Below the pieces are notes generated by a model that saw only the letters and a program-made list of their open reading frames with translations, ran no database searches and had not been told where the DNA came from. From positions 1 through 64,000 of the forward strand of contig JAHDBR010000005.1 of the NCBI GenBank assembly GCA_020630295.1: a stretch of DNA of 64,000 nt. Direction: 5' to 3'. Numbering within the stretch: position 1 is the stretch's first letter; each line of letters begins with the position of its first letter. Position numbers and translations under genes: made by a program. Positions 38,500 to 48,841 of this stretch are shown here, one piece after another. This DNA comes from Sphingomonadaceae bacterium (GTDB lineage: Bacteria > Pseudomonadota > Alphaproteobacteria > Sphingomonadales > Sphingomonadaceae).

Positions 38500-39294
38500 A
38501 TGACGTTATTCCAGCAGCTGTTGATTGCCATTGTGCAAGGTATCACGGAATTTCTGCCGATCTCGTCATCGGGCCATTTGATCCTGATTCCGCATTTGAC
38601 CGATCTTCCCGATCAAGGTCCGCTAATCGATGTCGCCGTCCATATTGGCTCCTTGCTCGCGATCATTATCTATTTCCGCAAGGACGTGATGGGATTGGCG
38701 CGCGGCGGTTTCGCGACCATCGGGCTCGGAGATGATCCGGTCCAGCGCAAGATGTTCCTGTTCGTATTGGCGGGCACTATTCCGGCGGTGGTCCTCGGCC
38801 TGTTTGTGAAGCTGAATGGCTATCTTGATGATTTCCGTACGACCGATCTGGTTGCTATCAACCTGATCATCTACGGCTTGCTGCTGGGTGCGGCTGATTA
38901 TTGGGGTAAACAGCACAAAAGCTACGAAGATCTGACACTGCGCGATGCTGTGCTGGTGGGCATTGCGCAAGCCATGGCGTTGATCCCGGGCACAAGCCGT
39001 TCAGGCGCGACCATGACTGCGGCACGTGCGCTGGGCTATTCACGTGTGGAGTCGGCGCGCTTCTCGTTCTTGCTGGCAATCCCCGCCGTGGCCGGAGCCG
39101 GATTGCTGGCGGCTCTCGATCTGGCGGATGCATCGGCGCAAATGCAGATGGATGCGGTGATTACCGGAGCATTCACCTTTGTTGCTGCGCTGGTCACGAT
39201 GGTGTTCCTCATGAACTTCCTGCGCAAAGCATCAATGCTGGTATTTGTGGTTTACCGCGTTGCGCTCGGCTGCGCATTATTGGCTATATTCTAA
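38500..39294 (+). CDS. uppP: Undecaprenyl-diphosphate phosphatase
   Basis: QQLLIAIVQGITEFLPISSSGHLILIPHL; LIPGTSRSGATMTAARALGYSRVESARFSFLLAIPA. Confidence 0.97.
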   Translation: MTLFQQLLIAIVQGITEFLPISSSGHLILIPHLTDLPDQGPLIDVAVHIGSLLAIIIYFRKDVMGLARGGFATIGLGDDPVQRKMFLFVLAGTIPAVVLGLFVKLNGYLDDFRTTDLVAINLIIYGLLLGAADYWGKQHKSYEDLTLRDAVLVGIAQAMALIPGTSRSGATMTAARALGYSRVESARFSFLLAIPAVAGAGLLAALDLADASAQMQMDAVITGAFTFVAALVTMVFLMNFLRKASMLVFVVYRVALGCALLAIF

Positions 39295-39388
39295 CTGATT
39301 ATCAAATTTTACATTGAAACATAAAGAGTTTTTGGAACAAAGCCGCTGAAATCTGCGTTCTTAATTTGAAACAGATTTTGGATAGAAA

Positions 39389-39643
39389 ATGGGCTTGTTG
39401 ATTCTTTTTGCTGTCGGGGGGGTCCTCGGCTGGTTGTCTTCGATTGTTCTCGCGGTGAATGAATACCGCAAGGCTGCACTCTACGTTCTGTCGGGCGTTG
39501 CGGGAGCTATCGTTGTGGGTGCGTTTGCCGCATCGACGTCTCTGGCGGACAGCATCACTCCGGCGACCATATTGTTTGGCGCGCTAGGGGCAGCTGCGTT
39601 TCTGGCCCTCGTTCACATCGTTAGCTCAAAGCGGTCGCGCTAA
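39389..39643 (+). CDS. Small membrane protein, GlsB/YeaQ/YmgE-like
   Basis: 84 aa, three hydrophobic segments, Gly-rich. Confidence 0.5.
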   Translation: MGLLILFAVGGVLGWLSSIVLAVNEYRKAALYVLSGVAGAIVVGAFAASTSLADSITPATILFGALGAAAFLALVHIVSSKRSR

Positions 39644-39645
39644 GC

Positions 39646-40584
39646 CTAGACTGCTTCAGCGCCGCTCCCTCTGCCGCCGCGCAGCAGGTATTCCTGCGTT
39701 CCGCGGCTCACCACGTAGTCCACATCGATAATTGCCGAGTTCGCATAGGTAAAAGCTGGCGGCAAATTCGTGTAGAGACGGTCAAAATCCCGCTCTACAG
39801 TTTGGCGGAAAAGGTCGTCAAAGCTTTCAATGACGAAATATGTCGGCTGCAAATCGCTAATGACATAATCCGTACGCATAACCCGGTCGACATTCAGCAT
39901 AATACGGTTCGGGCTTTTAGCCTCGGTCGCGAAGACCACTTCTGTCGGACCTGAAAGAATACCTGCGCCATATGCGCGCACGTCATCCCCTTCCATGATG
40001 AGGCCGAATTCCACCGTGTACCAGTATAGCGCTCCAAGTGCTTTCAGCCGGTTATACTTCATCGCCTTCCAACCCGCCCGGCCATATTCCTGCATATAAT
40101 CGGCATATGTCGGATCAGTCAGCATGGGCACGTGGCCGAACACGTCATGGAACACGTCCGGTTCCTGAATATAGTCGAACGTCTCGCGTGTGCGGATGAA
40201 GTTACCAGCCGGAAAACGGCGGTTCGCAAGATGCCAAAAGAATACGTGATCGGGGATCAGCATTGGAACCGGAACCACGCTCCATCCGGTGAGCTTATCC
40301 AGCTCTTCCGAAATCCGGCCAAAATCGGGTACCCCGCCCCGGCCCAGATCGAGTTTCTCGGTCCCTTCCATAAAGGCAGTGGCCGCACGGCCCGGTAAAA
40401 CGCTCATTTGCCGATTGAACAAATCGTCCCAGATCGCGTCCTGATCGGGGCCATACTCTGCCTGTTTCGGCTCAAGCCAGTCATCACCAAGATGCGCAGG
40501 TTTTTGCAGCGGCGCGGTGAACACATCGGCCGGCATTTCGGGAAGCGCTGAGAAATCGCTTTTCGGTTCTGTAAGAGTTGCCAT
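39646..40584 (-). CDS. phhA: Phenylalanine 4-monooxygenase
   Basis: YIQEPDVFHDVFGHVPMLTDPTYADYMQEYG iron-binding HDxxGH; WYTVEFGLI. Confidence 0.96.
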   Translation of the reverse strand: MATLTEPKSDFSALPEMPADVFTAPLQKPAHLGDDWLEPKQAEYGPDQDAIWDDLFNRQMSVLPGRAATAFMEGTEKLDLGRGGVPDFGRISEELDKLTGWSVVPVPMLIPDHVFFWHLANRRFPAGNFIRTRETFDYIQEPDVFHDVFGHVPMLTDPTYADYMQEYGRAGWKAMKYNRLKALGALYWYTVEFGLIMEGDDVRAYGAGILSGPTEVVFATEAKSPNRIMLNVDRVMRTDYVISDLQPTYFVIESFDDLFRQTVERDFDRLYTNLPPAFTYANSAIIDVDYVVSRGTQEYLLRGGRGSGAEAV

Positions 40585-40642
40585 AATACTGGTGAAGCCC
40601 TCTAGCAGCCGTAAGGTTACGTGACAAATAAGGACCCTTCAA

Positions 40643-41422
40643 ATGCCGAAGTTGAAACGCAAGGAATATGACAGGCTCCTGGAGCCTCTGGAAGAAGAAC
40701 TGGTCGGCATGGCTCGTTGGGCGCGGCATACCGGCGCGCGGATTTGTGTCATTTTTGAAGGGCGCGATACTGCGGGCAAGGGCGGGGCAATCCGGGCTGT
40801 CAGCCAGCGGTTGAACCCGCGCCAATGCCGGGTAGTTGCCCTGTCAAAACCGAATGAAACGGAAATGACGCAGTGGTATTTCCAGCGTTATGTCCCGCAT
40901 CTCCCCGCCGCCGGAGAAATCGTGTTGCTAGATCGCAGCTGGTATAATCGCGCAGGCGTGGAAAAAGTGATGGGCTTCACTAGCGACGACAAGGTAGCCA
41001 GATTTCTGGAAGAGGCGCCCAAATTTGAAAAGATGCTGACCGATGATGGTATCTTGCTGTTCAAATACTGGCTGACCACAGATCAGGATAATCAGGAGGA
41101 ACGGCTGGCAGAGCGACTGGACGATCCGCTCAAACGCTGGAAATTATCGCCCATTGATTTGGCTGCGCGGGAGAAATATGCGGCCTATACCGAAGCCCGT
41201 GAAGCGATGTTAAAGGCGACCCATACGGATCACGCACCATGGACGCTGGTGGATTTCAACGACCAGAAACATGGCCGTTTGACGCTGGTCCGTGATTTGC
41301 TGGACCGTTTGCCGGATACCCATGTGGAGCCGCCGGAATTGGAGTTTCCGCAGCTGGGCCATGAACCGCTCGAAGAAACCTATAATGTGATCCAGCCGAT
41401 TGCGCCTTATCCGCTGGATTGA
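40643..41422 (+). CDS. ppk2: Polyphosphate kinase 2
   Basis: VIFEGRDTAGKGGAIRAVSQRLNPRQCRVVALSKPNETEMTQWYFQRYVPHLPAAGEIVLLDRSWYNRAGVEKVMGF. Confidence 0.96.
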   Translation: MPKLKRKEYDRLLEPLEEELVGMARWARHTGARICVIFEGRDTAGKGGAIRAVSQRLNPRQCRVVALSKPNETEMTQWYFQRYVPHLPAAGEIVLLDRSWYNRAGVEKVMGFTSDDKVARFLEEAPKFEKMLTDDGILLFKYWLTTDQDNQEERLAERLDDPLKRWKLSPIDLAAREKYAAYTEAREAMLKATHTDHAPWTLVDFNDQKHGRLTLVRDLLDRLPDTHVEPPELEFPQLGHEPLEETYNVIQPIAPYPLD

Positions 41423-41429
41423 CGGGCGA

Positions 41430-42287
41430 TCAGGCCAATGACGCGCGGGCAGACAAGGTCTGCCGACCGTCATCGGCAAACGCTCCAAGCTCCAAGCCGT
41501 CCGCATCCTGCCGCATCGCAAGGTGCAGGGGCTCTCCGGCGATGGCGGGGCTGACGGCACGGAAAGAAAACCTGCTCAACGTATTTTCGCCATGCGTATC
41601 AGCGACCAGCTGCATAAGTCTGGATGCTATTAGCGGGCCATGTACCACCAGCCCGCGATACCGCTCCACATCGCGTGCATATGGCAGGTCATAGTGAATT
41701 CGGTGCGTGTTGAATGTCATAGCCGAGAAGCGAAACAGCAATTTCTCCTCCGGCGTGATGGTGGCCGAGGCATCCCAGTTATTATGGTCAAAACTGCCGT
41801 GTGATATTTGGGGAGGGGATAGCGGCGCGGTACTGGCAGCAGCCTCGCGGTAGACCAGCGTTTGGTTTTCGCGAATCGCCTCCTCGCCGCCCGCCATCCA
41901 CACATGCTGCAATTCAAGGAAAGCGAGCTTTCCGCTCTTGCCGGCTTTCTCGGATACGGAGATCACTTCGGACGTACGTTCCACCCGCTGGGCAATGGAC
42001 AACGGTTTTAAAAATGTGATGTCGCTGGCTGCCCACATGCGGCGCGGTAGCGGTATTGGCGGATAGATACCGTCCGCTGCGTTTGTGCGCGCGGGGTGCC
42101 CGTCCTGCCCCAATTCTGCAGTGGCGGCCTCCGGGGTGCAGAGGCAAAAATGCAGACCTTGGGGCTGGGCAATGTCGTCCTTTTGCTTGCGGTCAAAAGC
42201 GGCGTGCCAACGGTTGGAGACAGCTTGATCAATCAGATCGCTTTGTGTGTTCGAACGCCCGATCCAGTCATCCCATTGGCCGGTCAT
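41430..42287 (-). CDS. MaoC-like dehydratase / mesaconyl-C4-CoA hydratase-type (FAS1-like dehydratase)
   Basis: TFNTHRIHYDLPYARDVERYRGLVVHGPLIASRLMQLV hotdog motif; likely start MTGQWDDWIG at 42287 overlapping thiolase stop. Confidence 0.85.
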   Translation of the reverse strand: MTGQWDDWIGRSNTQSDLIDQAVSNRWHAAFDRKQKDDIAQPQGLHFCLCTPEAATAELGQDGHPARTNAADGIYPPIPLPRRMWAASDITFLKPLSIAQRVERTSEVISVSEKAGKSGKLAFLELQHVWMAGGEEAIRENQTLVYREAAASTAPLSPPQISHGSFDHNNWDASATITPEEKLLFRFSAMTFNTHRIHYDLPYARDVERYRGLVVHGPLIASRLMQLVADTHGENTLSRFSFRAVSPAIAGEPLHLAMRQDADGLELGAFADDGRQTLSARASLA

Positions 42288-43516
42288 CAGGTAGCACGCT
42301 CGAACAATGCGGCGATGCCCTGACCGCCGCCGATGCACATTGTCTCCAGTCCGAACTTCGCATCGCGCCTGTGCATTTCATGCGCCATATCAGCCAGAAT
42401 GCGCCCTCCGGTAGCGCCGATCGGATGACCCAGCGAGATGCCCGAACCATTCACATTGAGCATTTCCATGCGGCTGTCATCCTCGCTCCAACCCCAGCCT
42501 TTCAGCACGGCCAGAACTTGCGGCGCGAACGCCTCGTTCAGCTCTACCATATCCACATCGCTCCAGCTTTTACCGGATCGGGCGAATAGCCGGTCAACAG
42601 CCGGTACAGGTCCGATGCCCATACGTGCCGGATCGCAGCCGGCAGCCGCCCAGCTATCGAACCATAGCATCGGCTCCAATCCCAATTCTGCCAGTTTGTC
42701 TTCGGCAACCACAAGGCACGCGGCTGCGGCATCATTTTGCTGGCTGGCATTTCCTGCGGTCACAACCGCATCGGGGTTCGTCCTGCCTTCGATAGCGCGC
42801 AAACCGCCCAAGCTGTCCATGCTGGCATCGCCGCGAAAACCTTCATCTTTTGCGAACATGACCGGATCGCCGCGACGCTGCGGGATAGCCACTGGCACCA
42901 GCTGGGCGTCGAACTTGCCCGCATCCCATGCTGCCGCCGCATTCTGGTGGCTGCGCACGGCGTAAGCATCGGAGGCTTCGCGGGTGATATTGTAATCCTT
43001 GGCCAGATTCTCTGCAGTCTCGATCATGCCAGAGATCACGCCGAAACGTTCGATCGGCTGGCTCATCACCCGCCCGCGTGTCAGCCGGTCATGCAGAGTT
43101 AGATCGCCAAACCGGGCGCCTTTGCGGATGTCGGTAGAATAATGTTCTACGTTGGACATACTTTCGACACCGCCCGCAACGATCACATCTGCGGAACCGG
43201 TTTGAATCATCATTGCTGCGTTGACCACTGCTTGCAATCCGGACCCGCACCGGCGGTCCAGCTGATACCCTGGTACTTCGATCGGCAGCCCAGCGGCTAG
43301 CCAGCTCCACCGGCCAATACAGGGCGCTTCGCCGCTGCCATATCCCTGGCTGAAGACCACATCATCGACGCGCTCCGGGTCTAGACCGCTACGTTCAATC
43401 AAGGCTTTGAGGATGATCGCGCCCAGATCACCTGCTTCCAAAGGCGCGAGTGAGCCAAGAAATTTGCCCACTGGCGTTCGTAACGGATCTACGATGGCAA
43501 CGCGTCTGAGTGTCAT
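42287..43516 (-). CDS. Acetyl-CoA acetyltransferase/acyltransferase (thiolase)
   Basis: LDRRCGSGLQAVVNAAMMI; LNVNGSGISLGHPIGATGGRILADM; ETMCIGGGQGIAALFE. Confidence 0.95.
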   Translation of the reverse strand: MTLRRVAIVDPLRTPVGKFLGSLAPLEAGDLGAIILKALIERSGLDPERVDDVVFSQGYGSGEAPCIGRWSWLAAGLPIEVPGYQLDRRCGSGLQAVVNAAMMIQTGSADVIVAGGVESMSNVEHYSTDIRKGARFGDLTLHDRLTRGRVMSQPIERFGVISGMIETAENLAKDYNITREASDAYAVRSHQNAAAAWDAGKFDAQLVPVAIPQRRGDPVMFAKDEGFRGDASMDSLGGLRAIEGRTNPDAVVTAGNASQQNDAAAACLVVAEDKLAELGLEPMLWFDSWAAAGCDPARMGIGPVPAVDRLFARSGKSWSDVDMVELNEAFAPQVLAVLKGWGWSEDDSRMEMLNVNGSGISLGHPIGATGGRILADMAHEMHRRDAKFGLETMCIGGGQGIAALFERAT

Positions 43517-43536
43517 ATTGCTATTCCCCAAATGGG

Positions 43537-44769
43537 TTAAAAACTGCCTTGATCGCTGGGCGCCACAATGCCTGCATCCATCAGCTTGCCGATTTCACCG
43601 GAGCCGAGACCTAGCCGTTCGGCCAGAATTTCTTCAGTGTTGCCGCCCAGATATGGTGCGGGATGCGGAGCGCCGCGAGATTGTTCGGGTATGTTGGCGA
43701 ACGGACCTGCTGCAGGATATTCGAACCCGCTGGGGTTTGCATCGGAGACGGTGAACAGCGGATTTTCGGTCACAAGCTGCGGGTCAGTGGCGGCTTCATG
43801 CATGGTACGGTAACGTTCGAAGGTGGTGCCTGCCGCCCGCAACCGTGTTTCCAGAGCTTCATAATTCAGAGTGTCCGCAACAGACTGGAATAAAGAGAAA
43901 AGCTCTTCCCGGTACGTGAAGCGAAAATGATCGCTATGGGCGAATTGGACGCCATGCTTTTCTTCCAGCTTGGCAATTTGAGCGGCCAAACCGAATGCCT
44001 CCACAAGCCCGGCCCATTGTTTGGATGTCAGCGCCGCAACCATAAACCGCTTGCCGTCTTTGGAACGGAAGTCCCGTCCGAAAGCGCCCCATATTGCGTT
44101 GCCTAATCGTTCCCGGTCACTGCCGCGATACAGCATTTCTGCCATCGCCCCGCTATTGGCGACAGTGCCAATCGCCACATCGCCCAAGGGGATGCGCACC
44201 TCGCCCCCTTCGCCCGTAGCATCGCGGTGACGCAGAGCCGCCATGAGCGCGAACGCAGTATAGGCGCCGCAAATAAAATCCCAGGCGGGCAGCAGCTGGT
44301 TGACCGGCGGCGCGCTGTCCGGATCCCAGTCTGCGGGGCCCGTCATCATTGGATAACCGCTGGCAGCGTTGACGGTGAAGTCCATCGCCTGACGGCCATC
44401 ACCCCACCCCATGATACGCACGGTGATCATGTCGTCGCGGCCTGATTTCAGCGTTTCGTGGCTGAGAAAGCTGGCTTCCGGCACGTTGGTAACCAGCTGA
44501 CCGGTTTTCCGTGCCAGTTCCTGCACCAGTTCGCGCCCCTCGGCAGTGCGCATATTAACCGCGACACTTTTCTTCGCCCGGTTCAGATTTTCCCAGCTGA
44601 GCGAACGCCCTTCCTCGGTCAGATGATAGCGGTCATAGTCAAGACCTCCGCCGATCTGGTCGACCCGGATCACTTCGGCACCCATCTGCGCGCAATAGAG
44701 CCCGGCCGTGGGCGAAGCCACGAAGCTGGAAACTTCGACCAGCGACAGACCGCTCAGCAAATTGTACAT
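43537..44769 (-). CDS. CaiB/BaiF family CoA-transferase
   Basis: GLSLVEVSSFVASPTAGLYCAQMGAEVIRVDQIGGGLDYDRY; KKSVAVNMRTAEGRELVQEL. Confidence 0.93.
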   Translation of the reverse strand: MYNLLSGLSLVEVSSFVASPTAGLYCAQMGAEVIRVDQIGGGLDYDRYHLTEEGRSLSWENLNRAKKSVAVNMRTAEGRELVQELARKTGQLVTNVPEASFLSHETLKSGRDDMITVRIMGWGDGRQAMDFTVNAASGYPMMTGPADWDPDSAPPVNQLLPAWDFICGAYTAFALMAALRHRDATGEGGEVRIPLGDVAIGTVANSGAMAEMLYRGSDRERLGNAIWGAFGRDFRSKDGKRFMVAALTSKQWAGLVEAFGLAAQIAKLEEKHGVQFAHSDHFRFTYREELFSLFQSVADTLNYEALETRLRAAGTTFERYRTMHEAATDPQLVTENPLFTVSDANPSGFEYPAAGPFANIPEQSRGAPHPAPYLGGNTEEILAERLGLGSGEIGKLMDAGIVAPSDQGSF

Positions 44770-45954
44770 TTACGCGTCCACTCCGGCAGCGAAGTTACGT
44801 AGCATTTGCTTGGCAATGACCAGCTGCATGATCTGGGTGGTCCCTTCGTAAATGCGGTAGATGCGGCTGTCGCGAAAGAAACGTTCGGCCTCGTACTCCG
44901 CCAGATAGCCGGCACCGCCGTGAATTTGTACGCAGCGGTCAGCCACCCGGCCGCACATTTCGGAGGAGAACATTTTGGTGCTTGCGCATTCGATGATCGC
45001 TTTGCCCGCGTTCGCCTTGGCACTGGCATCGCGCAGCATACATTCAGCGGCGTAGATTTCGGCCTCGCTGTCGGCGAGCATCGCCTGAATCAGCTGGAAC
45101 TGCGCGATCGGTTCGCCAAATGCTTTACGCTCATTGGCGTATTTTACCGCCGTATCCAGAATCCGCCGTGCATAGCCTGCGCCTGCAGCGGCAACCGACA
45201 GGCGGCCATTATCCAGGCTCTGCATCGCAGTCGCAAAACCGCGACCTTCCTCTCCGCCCAGCAGGGCGTCGCCGGGAATTTTCACATCATCGAGATAGAT
45301 ATCGGCAATATGGCTGCCCGATTGACCCATTTTCCGGTCGGGTTTGCCCACGCTGATGCCCGCAGTTTCCATATCCACCAGAAACGCGCTGACATGGGCA
45401 TTCTTTGGCAGGGCCTCGTCATTAGTACGCGCCATGATCAGCGCCAGCTTCGCATGGGGCGCATTCGTAATGTAACGTTTGGACCCGTTCAGCACATATC
45501 CGTTACCATCGCGTTTGGCCGTAGTGGCCATCGCTGCGCTATCCGATCCGGACCCCGGTTCTGTCAGGCCGAAGCAGGCAATTTCCCCAGCGGCGAGCCG
45601 TGGGAGCCATTCCGCCTTCTGGTCCTGTGTGCCGGAGTTTTTCAGCGCAGAGCACACCATACCCAGATTGATCGAGGTTATGGAGCGATAGGCGGGCAGC
45701 GCGTAGCTGAGTACCCGTATCGTCTCCACATATTGCGGCACATTCATGCCCGACCCGCCATATTCCTCAGGCATAGTGAGGCCGAAAAGCCCCATTTCGC
45801 GCATTTCTGCGATCAGCTCTTCGGGAATTGCGTCATCGGCAATGACTTGGGGTTCCGCCGGTATGAGGCGCTCGCGAACATAGCGTTTAAGCTGATCGAT
45901 GAACTGGTCAAAAATTTCCGGATCCATTCCATCCGCTTGCTCTGTCTCTGCCAT
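44770..45954 (-). CDS. Acyl-CoA dehydrogenase
   Basis: CFGLTEPGSGSDSAAMATTAKRDGNGYVLNGSKRYITNAPHA; CVQIHGGAGYLAEYEAERFFRDSRIYRIYEGTTQIMQLVIAKQML. Confidence 0.96.
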   Translation of the reverse strand: MAETEQADGMDPEIFDQFIDQLKRYVRERLIPAEPQVIADDAIPEELIAEMREMGLFGLTMPEEYGGSGMNVPQYVETIRVLSYALPAYRSITSINLGMVCSALKNSGTQDQKAEWLPRLAAGEIACFGLTEPGSGSDSAAMATTAKRDGNGYVLNGSKRYITNAPHAKLALIMARTNDEALPKNAHVSAFLVDMETAGISVGKPDRKMGQSGSHIADIYLDDVKIPGDALLGGEEGRGFATAMQSLDNGRLSVAAAGAGYARRILDTAVKYANERKAFGEPIAQFQLIQAMLADSEAEIYAAECMLRDASAKANAGKAIIECASTKMFSSEMCGRVADRCVQIHGGAGYLAEYEAERFFRDSRIYRIYEGTTQIMQLVIAKQMLRNFAAGVDA

Positions 45955-45994
45955 GGGCGGGCCCTCTCGTTCTAAGTGGTTGTCAGCGCGGTCA

Positions 45995-46270
45995 TTATTC
46001 GCTGTCCGGTTCTGTTTCCGGCTCGCTGGCAGAGTCGGTGCCTTCTGTATCAGCCGGCTCATCGGCAGTATCCGGCTCCGTGTTTTCTTCGGCAGCGGAG
46101 GCTTCTTCATCTTGTCGGGCGGGTAAGCGCTTGGCTTCTATCATGGCCGCGGCTTCGTCGAGCGCGCGCGCCTCGCCAACTGTCACACCGCCGGGACCCG
46201 GCTCGTTATCAGAGGCTCCGCAGGCGGCCAGCGCGCCTGTGGCGAGCAGCATCAGTATCTTTCTGGTCAT
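45995..46270 (-). CDS. Small acidic lipoprotein
   Basis: MTRKILMLLATGALAACGASDNE lipobox followed by Glu/Asp/Ala-rich tail. Confidence 0.65.
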   Translation of the reverse strand: MTRKILMLLATGALAACGASDNEPGPGGVTVGEARALDEAAAMIEAKRLPARQDEEASAAEENTEPDTADEPADTEGTDSASEPETEPDSE

Positions 46271-46356
46271 GCCGTCACCATAGCGCGGTGAAGCCAAAGG
46301 GGAAGCCGCAGATTAACGAGCTTGAGGGTGCGCCCGCACATCTTGGGTACGGACAA

Positions 46357-46389
46357 AAGAAAACGGGCGCACCAGCGGCACGCCCGTTT
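46357..46389 (-). terminator. Rho-independent terminator downstream of 46415..46801
   Basis: AAACGGGCG-TGCCGCTGGTG-CGCCCGTTT followed by TCTTTT on the minus strand. Confidence 0.8.
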
Positions 46390-46414
46390 CTTAAAGTCGC
46401 AAAAGCGCGAAAAT

Positions 46415-46801
46415 TTACATCGCGTCTTCAGCTGCGTCCGTAGCACGATCGATGATTTCGTCCGCTTTCTCGCGGGCTGCATCTTCAACTGCACCGGCGG
46501 CTGCAGCAGCGGCATCAGCAGCAGCTGCTTCTGCAGCGTCACCAGCATCTTCTGCTTCAGCTTCGACAGCTTCGCTAGTCACGGCAGCGCCTTCTGCAGC
46601 ACCTTCAGCGGCATCTGCAGCAGCAGTTTCAGCTGTCACTGCAGCGTCTTCAGCAGGTGCTTCAGCGCCTTCTACTGCTTCGTCAGCAGCCATTTCCACG
46701 GTTTCAGCTTCAGCATCAGCCGATGCGTCTTCTGCAGTGCCGCAAGCGGCCAAGGCCAGAGCGGCGGTCGATGCGAATGCGGTATATGCGATTTTCTTCA
46801 T
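46415..46801 (-). CDS. Low-complexity Ala/Glu/Asp-rich lipoprotein
   Basis: MKKIAYTAFASTAALALAACGTAEDASADAEAE...; lipobox LAAC, tail almost entirely A/E/D/V/T; followed by terminator. Confidence 0.65.
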   Translation of the reverse strand: MKKIAYTAFASTAALALAACGTAEDASADAEAETVEMAADEAVEGAEAPAEDAAVTAETAAADAAEGAAEGAAVTSEAVEAEAEDAGDAAEAAAADAAAAAAGAVEDAAREKADEIIDRATDAAEDAM

Positions 46802-46949
46802 TGTAATACTCCCCTAAAAAATTCGTGTCAGAGCTAGCGTCTAACAAGCCAGCGACTCGCAGACATTAGACAAGGCTTATCCACGCCGCAAAGGGCAAAT
46901 GTGGATGAACGGGATTCCAGCGCTGCGTTTGCTCTGCCATGGAGCTATC

Positions 46950-48749
46950 ATGTCCGCACATACTGACCCAGAAAACACCATGCAAAACGCACGGGACAAG
47001 CTGCGCGAAATATTCGGTTTTGATGACTTTCGCGGGCGCCAGATAGATGTACTTGCGCGCATATTGGAAGGCCAGTCTGCACTGGCCATCATGCCCACTG
47101 GCGCAGGAAAATCACTTACATATCAGCTACCTGCCGCAATTCTCGATGGCACATGCGTGGTCATCTCCCCGTTGATTGCGTTGATGCATGATCAGCTGCG
47201 TTCTGCGCGTGCAAACGGTATCCGCGCTGCCACACTGACGAGCGCCGATAGCGACTGGCGCGAAACAATGGATGCGTATCGAGCCGGAAATCTTGATTTA
47301 CTATATGTTGCACCTGAACGCGCCAGCCAACCGCAATTCCGGTCGTTTTTGACTGAATCGCGAATCGCTTTGTTCGCCATTGACGAGGCGCATTGCGTTT
47401 CAGAATGGGGCCATGACTTTCGGCCGGACTACCGGCAGCTGCAGTCTTTGATGGATGATTTTCCCGATGTTCCGCGACTGGGGCTGACGGCCACAGCGGA
47501 TGCGCGCACGCGCAAGGATGTGCTGGGGCAGCTGGGTATTCCCAAAGAGGGGCTGGTACTGGCGGGGTTTGATCGCCCGAACATCCGTTACGGTGTGCGC
47601 TACCGTGATAACCCGGTCCGCCAGATTACGGATCTGATGGCAGAAACGCCCGGTCCTGGCATTGTCTATGCTCCGACCCGCAAGAAGGTAGAAGATTTGG
47701 CAGCCAAGCTGGCCGCAGCGACAGGTCGCCGAGTTGCACCCTATCACGCGGGTTTACCCAGCGAAGAGCGGGCGGCCAATCAGGCGGAATTTGTCGCCTC
47801 TGAAGATATGGTAATCGTCGCCACGATCGCGTTCGGAATGGGTATAGACAAACCCGATGTCCGGTTTGTCGCCCATGCGGGTATCCCGAAATCAATCGAG
47901 GCATATTATCAGGAGACGGGACGGGCTGGACGCGATGGCGATCCTGCGAGGGCGGTTATGCTTTGGGGCGCGGGTGATTTCGCTCAGGCGCGCCAGCGGC
48001 TCACGGAACTTCCCGAAGATCGCCGGAATGACGAACGTGCGCGGCTCGATATTCTCGCATCTTTGGTAGAAACACCCGATTGCCGGCGCGCCATTTTACT
48101 GCGCCATTTCGGTGAAAGTCCCGCAGCGGTTTGCGGCAATTGCGACAATTGTCTCGAACCACCAGAGGTCACAGACGCGACAGAAACTGCCAGAAAGCTC
48201 CTGTCTGCGGTTTACCGAACTGGTCAGAGCTTTGGTTTTGGCCACATCCAGAAAGTGCTAACCGGCAGCCATGATGATCGGGTTGCGCAGCGCGGTCACG
48301 ACGCGCTGAGCGTGTTCGGTATCGTGCATGGGGAAGAGGCAAGGCTACTCCAGCCTTTGGCGCGCGCGTTGCAGGCGCGGGGCGCGCTGGTGACGACCGA
48401 GCATGGCGGGCTAGCCCTGGCCGGTGATGCCAAGGAAATTCTCACCGGAGAGGTGCCTGTGGGGATAGTCATTCCGCCCAAGCGGCCCCGAAGCGGGCGG
48501 AGCGGTGCGCGCGGTTCGACCCCGAACCCGGTGGGAGATCCGCTGTTTGAAGCCTTGCGCGAATTACGGCGCACTCTGGCCAAAGACGCACAGGTGCCGC
48601 CCTATGTAATCTTCAATGACGCCACTTTGCGCGACATGACAGAAAAGCGCCCTGCTACGCTTGCCGCATTTGGCGAGATTAGCGGTGTCGGGAGCAAAAA
48701 ACTAACTGCATTCGGCGAAGCATTTCTCGAGGTAATCCGCCAACATTGA
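46950..48749 (+). CDS. recQ: ATP-dependent DNA helicase RecQ
   Basis: [53 protein letters not shown]-terminal HRDC. Confidence 0.97.
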   Translation: MSAHTDPENTMQNARDKLREIFGFDDFRGRQIDVLARILEGQSALAIMPTGAGKSLTYQLPAAILDGTCVVISPLIALMHDQLRSARANGIRAATLTSADSDWRETMDAYRAGNLDLLYVAPERASQPQFRSFLTESRIALFAIDEAHCVSEWGHDFRPDYRQLQSLMDDFPDVPRLGLTATADARTRKDVLGQLGIPKEGLVLAGFDRPNIRYGVRYRDNPVRQITDLMAETPGPGIVYAPTRKKVEDLAAKLAAATGRRVAPYHAGLPSEERAANQAEFVASEDMVIVATIAFGMGIDKPDVRFVAHAGIPKSIEAYYQETGRAGRDGDPARAVMLWGAGDFAQARQRLTELPEDRRNDERARLDILASLVETPDCRRAILLRHFGESPAAVCGNCDNCLEPPEVTDATETARKLLSAVYRTGQSFGFGHIQKVLTGSHDDRVAQRGHDALSVFGIVHGEEARLLQPLARALQARGALVTTEHGGLALAGDAKEILTGEVPVGIVIPPKRPRSGRSGARGSTPNPVGDPLFEALRELRRTLAKDAQVPPYVIFNDATLRDMTEKRPATLAAFGEISGVGSKKLTAFGEAFLEVIRQH

Positions 48750-48800
48750 TCTGGCCGCTTGACCAAGACGATCCGGTTTCGATTGACTTTTCCCATCCCT

Positions 48801-48828
48801 GATATAAATATGATATCATAATTATATC
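48801..48828. promoter_or_regulatory. 28-bp near-perfect AT-rich inverted repeat (candidate operator) upstream of SPFH gene
   Basis: GATATAAATATGAT|ATCATAATTATATC, 13/14 arm positions complementary; RBS AAGGAG at 48831; TTGACT at 48783. Confidence 0.7.
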
Positions 48829-48841
48829 GAAAGGAGCAATC

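Noticed and set aside
44806-45975. 389-aa plus-strand ORF
   Set aside because: Antisense to acyl-CoA dehydrogenase with full conserved motifs on the other strand
46452-46817. 121-aa Ser/Ala-rich plus-strand ORF
   Set aside because: Mirror of the low-complexity Ala/Glu lipoprotein on the minus strand, which has a lipobox signal and terminator
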